Notes under the pieces: model-generated
The model's input: the letters and a program-made list of their open reading frames with translations, nothing else
Told to the model about the DNA's origin: nothing
Databases searched by the model: none
Program-made: the position numbers and the translations under genes
Part shown: piece after piece, positions 27,802-34,239 of the stretch
Numbering within the stretch: the stretch's first letter is position 1
Layout of the letters: each line of letters opens with the position of its first letter
DNA from: Candidatus Uhrbacteria bacterium
GTDB lineage: Bacteria > Patescibacteriota > Patescibacteriia > 2-12-FULL-60-25
DNA: 64,000 nucleotides
Direction of reading: 5' to 3'
NCBI GenBank assembly: GCA_020850575.1
Contig: JADZEJ010000007.1
Span: 105,759 to 169,758 of the forward strand

Positions 27802-30800
27802 TTATTTGAAGTCTTCATCCGACGGAACAGCATCCCAATCATCTACAGATGCTGCCGCGGCTGGTTTAGGTTTAAGATGATCCGGACGTGGAGCTGAATC
27901 TTCTATACGTTTTCCGTCTTTCAAAAGTTCAACATCGAGTGCTAAACCTTTCAATTCACGAACGAGCACATTAAAAGATTCTGGAACATTCACTTTTCGA
28001 ATTGGCTCCCCTTTAATGATTGATTCATACGCCTTCGATCGTCCAGGAACATCATCGGATTTAATCGTCAAAATTTCTTGCAAGGTATGAGCAGCACCGT
28101 ATGCTTCCAATGCCCACACTTCCATTTCTCCAAAACGCTGACCACCGGATTGAGCTTTACCTCCAAGTGGTTGCTGAGTAATAAGCGAGTACGGGCCAAT
28201 CGAACGTTGATGAATCTTATCCTCAACCATATGGTTAAGTTTCAGCATATAGATATACCCAACCGTCGGTTTGTGATCATACGATTCACCCGTGCGTCCA
28301 TCAAACAATTGAATTTTTCCATCTTCTGGAAAACCAGCCTTGGTCAATTCTTCGCGAATCGTATTTTCACTCACACCATCAAACACCGGCGTCGCGACAC
28401 GATATCCCAAAGCATTTGCCGCCAAACCCAAATGGGTTTCAAGAATTTGACCAAGGTTCATACGAGACACCACGCCTAGCGGTGAAAGAATCACGTCAAC
28501 CGGTGTTCCGTCCGCCAAAAAAGGCATATCTTCAACCGGCACCACCTTTGAAATAACACCTTTATTTCCGTGACGACCAGCCAATTTATCGCCCACTTGT
28601 ACTTTTCGTAAGTCAGCAACCGATACCACGATTTGTTTCATGACACCTGGCTGCAATTTGTCACCCGCTTCACGCGTAAACACAGTCACATCAACCACTT
28701 TTCCATGTTCACCATGTTCAAGATACAATGACGAGTCACGCACATCGCGAGCTTTTTCACCGAAAATAGCACGTAATAATTTTTCTTCTGCCGATAAATC
28801 CGTTTCACCCTTTGGCGTAATCTTACCCACCAAAATATCACCGGATTTTACTTCAGCACCAATGCGAATGACGCCATTTTCATCCAAATTCTTCAACTTT
28901 TCTTCAGAGACATTTGGAATATCGCTTGTCACCACTTCAGAACCAAGCTTGGTGTCACGTACATCAATCGTGTGATGTTCAATATGAATCGAGCTAAAAC
29001 GATCTTGTTGGACCAAACGTTCAGACAAAATAATAGCATCTTCATAATTATATCCATCCCATGACAAAAAGGCGCACAATAAGTTTTGACCCAAAGCCAT
29101 TTCACCATTCTGACAAGATGTACCATCGGCTAACACTTCACCGGCATACACCTTCTGACCCTTATTCACACGAGGATGTTGATTAACGCAAGTCGAGGCA
29201 TTTGAACGATAAAACTTCACCAAATCATAACGACGAACTTGCTTATCAGCCGTCTGCAATTCAACATGATTACCCGAAACTGACACAATAACACCATCAT
29301 CTGGAGCCAAGATCACATGACCGGCATCAACCGCCGCACGACGTTCAACGCCCGTGCCAACAATAGGAGAATCCGGCTTGATACAAGGCACGGCCTGACG
29401 TTGCATATTTGTTCCCATAAGCGCACGCTGACCGTCATCATGCTCCACAAATGGAATCAAAGATGTACCAATTGAAAGAACATGCTTTGAAGACACGTCA
29501 ACATAATCTATTTCATGTACATCAACGATAGTTGGTTCACCATTTTTACGCGCAGAAGCACGCTCAACCAAAAACTTCCCATGACGATCAATCGGTGTCG
29601 TTGCTGGAGCCGTTGTACCACGCTCTTCGGTAAAGGCATTCAAGTATTCAATTTCTCCGGTAACCGTAGGCACTACAGGCAACTTGTCGATAGACACTTC
29701 TTTCTGCAATTTTTCGGCCAATTTTTTATCAACTTCCTCGCCACCCTTCGCCACAATAGTTCCTTTCCCATCACGCACATCAACGCGAAGCGTTTCACCG
29801 ACAACATCCTTACCATCATTCTTCGCCCAATTGCGAACTCTACGATATGGCGTTTCGATAAAACCAAAATCATTAATGCGCGCATAACAAGCCAAGTGAC
29901 CAACCAAACCAATATTCGGACCTTCAGGTGAAGCGATTGGACAAATACGACCATAGTGAGTGCGATGCACGTCACGAACATCAAAACCCGCGCGTTCACG
30001 TGACAAACCGCCTGGACCCATCGCCGACAAACGGCGTTTATGTTCAAGTTCAGACAATGGATTTGTCTGATCCATGAATTGTGACAACTGCGAACTCATG
30101 AAAAATTCACGAACCGCACCAATCACTGGACGAGCATTGATCAATTTTGCTGGTGTTAATAATGTAATATCTTGCGTCGACATGCGATCCTTCACAATGC
30201 GCTCCATACGAGCCAAACCGATGCGGAAACGAGATTGTAATAATTCACCAATCGCACGAACACGGCGATTACCCAAGTGATCTACATCGTCCGGTTCTTC
30301 CTGCACATTGTTCAAACGAATAATTTCACGCAAAATCTTAACCAAGTCTTCCTTGGACAAAATACGAATCTCTTCTTTGGCAACTTCTTCTGGGGCGGCT
30401 GGTAAACCAAAACGCTGATTAAATTTATAACGACCTACGGCACCTAAATCATATCGTTCAAACTTAAAGAACATCGAATGAATCAAAGATTTCGCATTAT
30501 CCGCCGTTGCCAAATCACCCGGACGAATACGCTTATAAACCTCTATCAAACCCTCATCTTCATTTGCCGCAATATCCTTCGCTAAAGTAGCCTCAATATA
30601 ATGATTCAATGGATGAACATCGATATCTGCAAATAAAGGTTTAATATCATCATCCGTTGAATATCCAAAAGCACGCAATAACGAAGTGGCGGCCACTTTG
30701 CGTTTGCGATCAATCTTTACCCAAATCACCTGATTGGCATCCGTTTCAAATTCAAGCCAAGCGCCACGATTTGGGATCACTTTTGCACCGTAATAACGAC

Positions 30801-31287
30801 GATTACGTAAAACTTCAGCCGTAAAAAAAGCACCGGCCGAACGAGCTAATTGCGAAACAATCACACGTTCAACACCATTAATCACAAATGTTCCACGATC
30901 GGTCATTACCGGCAAATCACCAAGATACACTTCCTGTTCCTTACTTTCAGTAGTGCGTTTATTGACTAATTTAGTCTTCACACGAAGTGGTGCATCATAC
31001 GTAATATTCTTGTGACGCGATGTACGTTCATCGAACTTCGGTTCATCAAAATAATAATCCGTAAAAGACAATTCAAGATCACGACCAATAAAATCTTTTA
31101 TTGGAGAAATCTCTTGCAGTAATTCACGAATACCAGTTTCTAAAAACCAACGGTAACTTTGCTTTTGGATCTCTATGAGATCCGGTAATGCCATCGCATC
31201 ACGCGATGAAGTAAAATACCGACGTTCTTGCTCCTTTGGAGCTTGTCGGCGAAAAACCATCTGTGGCATGTGATAAATGTCACACAC
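27802..31287 (-). CDS. rpoB: RNA polymerase subunit beta
   Basis: 1,161 residues. Seen: DLPVMTDRGTFVINGVERVIV, the rifampicin region SQLSQFMDQTNPLSELEHKRR followed by LSAMGPGGLSRERAGF, and the C-terminal EMEVWALEAYGAAHTLQEILT. I keep the GTG at 31287 because GGGAGG lies 10 bases upstream; ATG starts at 31269 and 31260 are possible but are far from that site. A leader of about 260 bases precedes it. No rplJ or rplL is upstream; instead the divergent RNA island begins. Transcription probably comes from the promoter at 31558-31586. Confidence 0.97.
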   Translation of the reverse strand: MCDIYHMPQMVFRRQAPKEQERRYFTSSRDAMALPDLIEIQKQSYRWFLETGIRELLQEISPIKDFIGRDLELSFTDYYFDEPKFDERTSRHKNITYDAPLRVKTKLVNKRTTESKEQEVYLGDLPVMTDRGTFVINGVERVIVSQLARSAGAFFTAEVLRNRRYYGAKVIPNRGAWLEFETDANQVIWVKIDRKRKVAATSLLRAFGYSTDDDIKPLFADIDVHPLNHYIEATLAKDIAANEDEGLIEVYKRIRPGDLATADNAKSLIHSMFFKFERYDLGAVGRYKFNQRFGLPAAPEEVAKEEIRILSKEDLVKILREIIRLNNVQEEPDDVDHLGNRRVRAIGELLQSRFRIGLARMERIVKDRMSTQDITLLTPAKLINARPVIGAVREFFMSSQLSQFMDQTNPLSELEHKRRLSAMGPGGLSRERAGFDVRDVHRTHYGRICPIASPEGPNIGLVGHLACYARINDFGFIETPYRRVRNWAKNDGKDVVGETLRVDVRDGKGTIVAKGGEEVDKKLAEKLQKEVSIDKLPVVPTVTGEIEYLNAFTEERGTTAPATTPIDRHGKFLVERASARKNGEPTIVDVHEIDYVDVSSKHVLSIGTSLIPFVEHDDGQRALMGTNMQRQAVPCIKPDSPIVGTGVERRAAVDAGHVILAPDDGVIVSVSGNHVELQTADKQVRRYDLVKFYRSNASTCVNQHPRVNKGQKVYAGEVLADGTSCQNGEMALGQNLLCAFLSWDGYNYEDAIILSERLVQQDRFSSIHIEHHTIDVRDTKLGSEVVTSDIPNVSEEKLKNLDENGVIRIGAEVKSGDILVGKITPKGETDLSAEEKLLRAIFGEKARDVRDSSLYLEHGEHGKVVDVTVFTREAGDKLQPGVMKQIVVSVADLRKVQVGDKLAGRHGNKGVISKVVPVEDMPFLADGTPVDVILSPLGVVSRMNLGQILETHLGLAANALGYRVATPVFDGVSENTIREELTKAGFPEDGKIQLFDGRTGESYDHKPTVGYIYMLKLNHMVEDKIHQRSIGPYSLITQQPLGGKAQSGGQRFGEMEVWALEAYGAAHTLQEILTIKSDDVPGRSKAYESIIKGEPIRKVNVPESFNVLVRELKGLALDVELLKDGKRIEDSAPRPDHLKPKPAAAASVDDWDAVPSDEDFK
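31269..31284. promoter_or_regulatory. CRP-type palindrome at the rpoB start
   Basis: TGTGATAAATGTCACA is an exact TGTGA-N6-TCACA inverted repeat, overlapping the first codons of rpoB. As DNA it matches the CRP/FNR half-site pattern; as RNA it forms a 5-bp hairpin next to candidate start codons. No CRP-like gene is in the window, so chance or an RNA role is possible. Confidence 0.3.
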
Positions 31288-31289
31288 AT

Positions 31290-31551
31290 AGTACGTGCCT
31301 CCCGGACCAAAGGGATATAGACCGTTCAGGAGGTTGTCTTGGCGACGGGCAGCAAGCGACTACGTATGATGGATAAATAAATTATCGAGACGAATATCAT
31401 CTTCCCATAGACATCAAAACCCTCCGCGACGAGGTTAGCGGAAGGTTTTGTGTCTACAAAAAGAGAGTCACCATGGAGAAAATTTCCGAGGGACCGACCG
31501 AAACTTCGACGGCTCTGCAGGGATGCCTTCGAAGGTCAAGTCGTATCGTTC
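31290..31551 (-). promoter_or_regulatory. Long structured 5' leader of rpoBC
   Basis: About 260 untranslated bases lie between the predicted start (near 31551) and rpoB. The dominant structure is a long hairpin at 31406-31457: 12 bp AAAACCTTCCGC / GCGGAGGGTTTT, extended by TAGACA/TGTCTA, with a 10-base loop and no T run. Nearer the gene CCTCC can pair with the GGGAGG ribosome site, leaving about 24 bases between. Function unknown; control of RNA polymerase subunit synthesis is inference. Confidence 0.6.
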
Positions 31552-31557
31552 AGGCGG

Positions 31558-31586
31558 ATTTTCTCAAGTTTTATATACCTTGTCAA
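31558..31586 (-). promoter_or_regulatory. Likely rpoBC promoter
   Basis: On the minus strand TTGACA (31581-31586), a 17-base spacer and GAAAAT (31558-31563). The -35 is perfect and the -10 matches 4 of 6. Confidence 0.6.
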
Positions 31587-31812
31587 GAGACAATGAACAC
31601 AATTTTGAATCGTTTATAATCATTTCTTTGATAGAACAAAAACGATAAACGAGTACTCCAAAAAAGCCACATACAAAATTGTGCGTAACCCAGTAAAAAA
31701 TGTAAAGCTAAAAAATCGCTTAACTAAGTGCTTTTATCCGTTCAACCCATTTTTTTGCTCTATATAAAGGCTTTTATAAGAAAAATCTTCATAAAAATCG
31801 TATACCAAACAC
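31587..31812. other. AT-rich intergenic region between rpoBC and the RNA island
   Basis: About 225 bases, strongly AT-rich, with no gene that I can support. A weak inverted repeat around CGCTTAACTAAGTGC sits near 31710-31735. It separates the two divergent promoters. Confidence 0.5.
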
Positions 31813-31841
31813 TTGACAAAAATACTAGTTTATGGTATCTT
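31813..31841 (+). promoter_or_regulatory. Consensus promoter driving the RNA island
   Basis: TTGACA (31813-31818), a 17-base spacer and TATCTT (31836-31841) on the plus strand. The predicted start near 31848 is about 20 bases ahead of the first structured RNA element. Confidence 0.78.
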
Positions 31842-31868
31842 GCAACGTTGCTTCAAAAACCAATCTTT

Positions 31869-32023
31869 CCTGACATGAAGGAGGATCCCTTCGATGAGCC
31901 GCCCAGCGGAAATCATCGAGGTGGTTGAGCGCTGCGGAACGTTGGTCTTCGGACTGGCTCCCCCGCAACATCTCGGCCATGGATGCGCCAAGCTTTTGCG
32001 CGGCTCATCCCCTTCATATCAGG
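31869..32023 (+). ncRNA. Structured RNA element A of the island
   Basis: Closed by CCTGACATGAAGG / CCTTCATATCAGG (12 of 13 paired, one C-A mismatch). An 11-base 5' bulge holding GGAT follows, then a perfect 10-bp helix GATGAGCCGC / GCGGCTCATC. Three hairpins sit inside: CAGCG/CGCTG with AATCA/TGGTT, a 7-bp UUCG hairpin at 31941-31958, and CATC/GATG near 31969-31985. A 47-codon ORF (31894-32037) with a Shine-Dalgarno lies in the same bases. The dense pairing favours an RNA role, but the ORF cannot be excluded. Confidence 0.7.
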
Positions 32024-32037
32024 TCAGATTGGCCTGA
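31894..32037 (+). CDS. Possible 47-residue ORF inside RNA element A
   Basis: ATG with GGAGG nine bases upstream, encoding a peptide that starts MSRPAEIIEVVERCGTLVFG. The spacing is good, yet the ATG lies in a 10-bp helix and the sequence is explained by RNA pairing. Reported as an alternative reading only. Confidence 0.25.
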   Translation: MSRPAEIIEVVERCGTLVFGLAPPQHLGHGCAKLLRGSSPSYQVRLA

Positions 32038-32055
32038 ACATTTACATAATACCAA

Positions 32056-32231
32056 TTGATTCCGACAAACGTGGAGGAGAGAGACCTATCTTGAACCCCA
32101 CAGGGTACTCAAGATGGACGAGGAGCAAAATCATCTTCAACCGGTGAAAACTGGTTATCGACGAGAGTCGCTTCTCATGGATATTGCAGCCTTCGGGCAA
32201 GCCCTATCCCCTCTACATTCGTCGGAACCAA
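32056..32231 (+). ncRNA. Structured RNA element B of the island
   Basis: Closing helix 32060-32077 with 32210-32227: 18 positions, 16 paired, both mismatches A-C type; three more pairs add outside. It ends in GTGGAGG paired with CCTCTAC, followed by AGAGAG. Inside: ATCTTGA/TCAAGAT capped by ACCC/GGGT (32088-32115), ACCGGT-GAAA-ACTGGT (32140-32155) and CGAC-GAGA-GTCG (32159-32170); the last two are GNRA-type tetraloops. AAGATG (32111-32116) can instead pair with CATCTT (32132-32137), giving a mutually exclusive fold. It precedes the tRNA-like element and the 32388 gene. Confidence 0.75.
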
Positions 32232-32302
32232 GTTCGCTCGATCCGATTTTCGCAGAACCAGCATGGTCGCTGGAGCCCTATCCATGGGCCGAAACTCCGT
32301 AA
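32114..32302 (+). CDS. Possible 62-residue ORF overlapping RNA element B
   Basis: Starts MDEEQNHLQPVKTGYRRESL. The segment RRESLLMDIAAFG resembles RERSLLLDMCSFN near the N-terminus of the 290-residue protein at 34240, both followed by acidic/Pro-rich sequence, which favours a real protein or a relic of one. Against it: no well-placed Shine-Dalgarno, and it lies across strong RNA helices and the 5' part of the tRNA-like fold. Undecided. Confidence 0.35.
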   Translation: MDEEQNHLQPVKTGYRRESLLMDIAAFGQALSPLHSSEPSSLDPIFAEPAWSLEPYPWAETP

Positions 32303-32339
32303 AAAAGAGAATCCAGTGGTTCAATTCCACTTTCTGCGA
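32251..32339 (+). ncRNA. tRNA-like fold (acceptor and T-arm) in the island
   Basis: A perfect 7-bp acceptor-type helix CGCAGAA (32251-32257) / TTCTGCG (32332-32338) is followed by a single A and then CTG. Directly 5' of the 3' strand is a canonical T-arm: AGTGG-TTCAATT-CCACT. Between lie CCAGC-ATGGTC-GCTGG in the D-arm place (loop with GG) and GCCC-TATCCAT-GGGC in the anticodon place, then about 25 unpaired bases. The 7-base anticodon-like loop lacks U33 and CCA is not encoded, so it is probably a tRNA-like structure and not a decoding tRNA. Total 89 nt, the size of a class II tRNA. Confidence 0.6.
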
Positions 32340-32350
32340 CTGCAACAAAA
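32340..32350 (+). repeat. CTGCAACAAAA leader repeat, copy 1
   Basis: CTGCAACAAAA followed by an A-rich, pyrimidine-poor linker and the ATG of the 32388 gene. The same 11 bases recur at 32698-32708 after another hairpin and ahead of another short ORF. Confidence 0.6.
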
Positions 32351-32387
32351 CCCAAAAAACAAAAAAGAAAAGAAGGGAAACTGAAAC

Positions 32388-32600
32388 ATGGACGACTTCG
32401 AGATGATGGATTTCAAGATCAAGACGCGCCCGTCTCCCAAGAAGGAGTTCCGGGTGCACCGCCCCAAGGACAAGAAGGGATCCGGTCTCTACGGAGGCTA
32501 CTGTGAGTCTTTCTCCTGCGTCTATAAGGTGGTGACATCATTCAAGGCAAACCGCCAGAAGGGCGCGGGCAAAAAGCCCAAGTCCCGCGACCACCGCTAG
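32388..32600 (+). CDS. Small basic protein of the island, unrecognised
   Basis: 70 residues. Acidic start MDDFEMMDFKIKTRP, middle GSGLYGGYCESFSCVYKVVT with two Cys, then a strongly basic tail KANRQKGAGKKPKSRDHR. The tail could bind RNA or DNA, which would fit its position amid structured RNAs, but this is inference. GGGAAA lies upstream of the ATG at a usable distance. A hairpin (CGCCCTA/TAGGGCG) follows the stop. Confidence 0.65.
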   Translation: MDDFEMMDFKIKTRPSPKKEFRVHRPKDKKGSGLYGGYCESFSCVYKVVTSFKANRQKGAGKKPKSRDHR

Positions 32601-32617
32601 AACTAACCCTCACTACC

Positions 32618-32695
32618 CGCCCTATATCACTTGGTGTAGGGCGCCATTCCTGCCTCATGAAACAATTCGTGATGCAAGAACGGGCAATGGTGTCC
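32618..32695 (+). ncRNA. Paired hairpins between the 32388 gene and RNA element C
   Basis: CGCCCTA (32618-32624) pairs with TAGGGCG (32637-32643), with CAC/GTG inside. Alternatively GGGCGCCATT (32639-32648) pairs with AATGGTGTCC (32686-32695) over 10 positions including two G-U, enclosing TCATGAA-ACAA-TTCGTGA. The two share bases and so compete. No T run follows, so simple termination is unlikely. Confidence 0.5.
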
Positions 32696-32697
32696 GC

Positions 32698-32708
32698 CTG
32701 CAACAAAA
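32698..32708 (+). repeat. CTGCAACAAAA leader repeat, copy 2
   Basis: Identical to 32340-32350, again followed by A-rich sequence and then an ATG (32739). Confidence 0.6.
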
Positions 32709-32738
32709 ACAAAAAAAGAAAAAAAGAAAATCCTGACC

Positions 32739-32780
32739 ATGAAGGACGCCGTCAAGAAAAACGATGTTTTTCAGTTTTAA
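32739..32780 (+). CDS. Possible 13-residue peptide MKDAVKKNDVFQF
   Basis: ATG AAG ... TAA directly after the second CTGCAACAAAA leader, in the place where copy 1 is followed by a real-looking gene. Too short to judge; it might be a leader peptide ahead of RNA element C or a remnant. Confidence 0.25.
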   Translation: MKDAVKKNDVFQF

Positions 32781-32792
32781 AAAGGTTTAACG

Positions 32793-32958
32793 TTCATTTA
32801 AACAGATGTGGAGGAGAGACTATCGACTCTCGCAAGGGATATCGATAGGTGGAAATCCAATTCGGAAAGGATGGCTTCGGCTGTCGTTTGCCGAAACGGG
32901 ATTTCCCCGGATAGAAACAGCTTCGCTGCGAAATCCCCTTCACATCTATTTAAATGAA
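32793..32958 (+). ncRNA. Structured RNA element C of the island
   Basis: Closing helix 32793-32814 with 32937-32958: 22 positions, 21 paired, one C-A mismatch, ending in GTGGAGG / CCTTCAC and followed by AGAGAC. Inside: CTATCGA/TCGATAG (32820-32826 with 32842-32848), GGAAATCC/GGATTTCC (32851-32858 with 32899-32906) enclosing TTCGG/CCGAA, and a 6-bp UUCG hairpin (32870-32885), then a small CAG/CTG hairpin at 32918-32928. The outer stem sequence is unrelated to that of B or F while pairing and the inner motif are kept. It lies ahead of the 33077 gene. Confidence 0.8.
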
Positions 32959-32964
32959 TTTCTA

Positions 32965-33013
32965 TTATTCCCCTCCACAATAGATGAATCTCACCTCTTG
33001 CGGAGGGGAATAA
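32965..33013. terminator. Perfect 12-bp hairpin TTATTCCCCTCC / GGAGGGGAATAA
   Basis: A 25-base loop separates the arms; A runs follow on the plus strand and T runs on the minus strand. It could terminate minus-strand transcripts entering the island or act as an RNA domain after element C. The arm again contains GGAGG. Confidence 0.5.
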
Positions 33014-33025
33014 AAAAGGTATCTT

Positions 33026-33048
33026 ATCGAGAGTTCCCCGCTCTCGAT
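33026..33048 (+). promoter_or_regulatory. Leader hairpin ATCGAGAG / CTCTCGAT ahead of the 33077 gene
   Basis: 8-bp perfect stem with a 7-base loop TTCCCCG, 28 bases before the ATG and just upstream of the AGGAGGAG ribosome site. Confidence 0.5.
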
Positions 33049-33076
33049 CTTTACATGTAAAAAAGTAGGAGGAGTC

Positions 33077-33721
33077 ATGACACCGAGTGAATCACAAAAT
33101 GAATTTGACAAGGTGCGTGAACACCTTCAAGTAATCAGGTATATCCTTCATCTGCTAACCACAAGTGAACCAGTGGAGCTTTGTACCAAGCATTGTCCAA
33201 AATGTGGACAAAAAACACTCTACCTCTGGTTGACTCCATCGATAAAGTGGAGCAAATATCAGGTAGAGCTCGTTCCGCAAGAGATCTTGCAACAATCGCA
33301 AGGTTTTAAAAATATCTTGGACGGACAATGTTACAACCCGCTTGGAACCTGCGAACATAGTATCTGGCCATTCCTCACTAGAATGGACTCGAGCTTGTTG
33401 AATAGCGCACCAGCCAACGGAAAACATACCCACGGTTCAAAATTGAGCTGCCCGTACTGTAAAAAACCCACTTTTTGGGGGTCGGCTCGCGACGGAAAAA
33501 TTGTCGCAGGATATTGCGCTAGCTGCTATAAACCATATCTTCTCGGTGAATCTGGTAGATCGCGCTGGAAACTTTTCCTTGCCTTGCATAGACAACAACT
33601 AAAACTCATGATCAAAGAAAGGATTTTGTTTCGACAGATATTGATTCACCGGCTTAATCAGCCACGAAACACAATTCACAGAATACAAAAAAAATCAGAC
33701 AAGGATAAAAACAACGACTAG
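33077..33721 (+). CDS. Two-zinc-ribbon protein of the island, unrecognised
   Basis: 214 residues with a strong Shine-Dalgarno (GGAGGAG) before the ATG. An N-terminal helix (about 1-35) is followed by CTKHCPKCGQKT (about 37-48), then later CPYCKK (about 126-131) and CASCYK (about 148-153). These are CxxC pairs of the kind that bind structural zinc in ribbon proteins that contact nucleic acid or partner proteins. The C-terminus is long, helical and highly basic (RQQLKLMIKERILFRQILIH, then KKSDKDKNND). An RNA-binding role beside the RNA elements is plausible but unproven. I do not recognise the family. Confidence 0.75.
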   Translation: MTPSESQNEFDKVREHLQVIRYILHLLTTSEPVELCTKHCPKCGQKTLYLWLTPSIKWSKYQVELVPQEILQQSQGFKNILDGQCYNPLGTCEHSIWPFLTRMDSSLLNSAPANGKHTHGSKLSCPYCKKPTFWGSARDGKIVAGYCASCYKPYLLGESGRSRWKLFLALHRQQLKLMIKERILFRQILIHRLNQPRNTIHRIQKKSDKDKNND

Positions 33722-33750
33722 GACGACCGAAGAAAAAATCTTCGGTCGTC
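33722..33750 (+). terminator. 12-bp hairpin directly after the zinc-ribbon gene
   Basis: GACGACCGAAGA-AAAAA-TCTTCGGTCGTC, perfect stem starting at the stop codon, with no T run. It may protect the 3' end or act with the next hairpin. Confidence 0.45.
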
Positions 33751-33795
33751 ACTCTCCCAATACGACCGATTAATCTGTCATATTGGGAGAGTTTT
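33751..33795 (+). terminator. 12-bp hairpin followed by TTTT
   Basis: ACTCTCCCAATA / TATTGGGAGAGT, perfect stem, 18-base loop, then TTTT. It could terminate; the same T run also opens the closing helix of element F, so the two folds compete. Confidence 0.5.
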
Positions 33796-33926
33796 CCCAA
33801 GAGTTGTGGAGGATTCCAAATTCGTACCGTACTCCGGCGCAGCTGGACCACGTCTCACGATATTGGGTCACTCGTGCTGACAAACACTTTTGTCACATGA
33901 GACCACCTCCATGCCCCTTGGGAAAA
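33792..33926 (+). ncRNA. Structured RNA element F of the island
   Basis: Closing helix 33792-33812 with 33906-33926: 21 positions with two mismatches, outer part TTTTCCCAAG / CTTGGGAAAA and inner end TGTGGAGG / CCTCCATG. GGAGGA again leads into the interior. Inside is GTCTCA/TGAGAC enclosing TGACAAA/TTTTGTCA. It lies 16 bases ahead of the 33943 gene. Confidence 0.72.
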
Positions 33927-33942
33927 ATCTCGAAAGGAACAC

Positions 33943-34212
33943 ATGAAATATATTTTCGTAGATGTCATTCAAATCATAAGTTTGCTGATACTCGCGAAAA
34001 TGCAATTCGAACATTGGGACACCGCAAAAAATGATGAAGGAATATACGCGATCATCATTTTTTTCATTGGTAGTAGTATCATTTATTTTTTTGGAAAAGT
34101 GATTCGTCACTTTTTCAAAAAAAATGACGCCATTATCGGTGAATACACAAATGTTGCGGATGACTACAAAACCATGCGCGACCGTTTTCGCGCAGACAAA
34201 CGCAAGCTATAG
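33943..34212 (+). CDS. Small two-helix membrane protein of the island
   Basis: 89 residues. Hydrophobic segments FVDVIQIISLLILAK and AIIIFFIGSSIIYFFGKVI are separated by a short charged loop; the basic C-terminal tail (MRDRFRADKRKL) would face the cytoplasm. AAAGGAA precedes the ATG. Small membrane proteins of this type occur as toxins, holins or anchors, but nothing specific shows which. It is followed 27 bases later by the 290-residue protein. Confidence 0.65.
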   Translation: MKYIFVDVIQIISLLILAKMQFEHWDTAKNDEGIYAIIIFFIGSSIIYFFGKVIRHFFKKNDAIIGEYTNVADDYKTMRDRFRADKRKL

Positions 34213-34239
34213 CGTAAAACAAAAACAAGGAGACATGAG

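Noticed and set aside
32258..32300. HDV-like ribozyme suggested by AGCATGGTCGCTGG
   Set aside because: The nested P1/P1.1/P4 pairings of HDV-type ribozymes could not be drawn; the resemblance is short.
32251..32339. Normal decoding tRNA or tmRNA end
   Set aside because: Anticodon-like loop lacks U33, the D-arm place is abnormal, no G3-U70 and no tag reading frame; kept as tRNA-like only.
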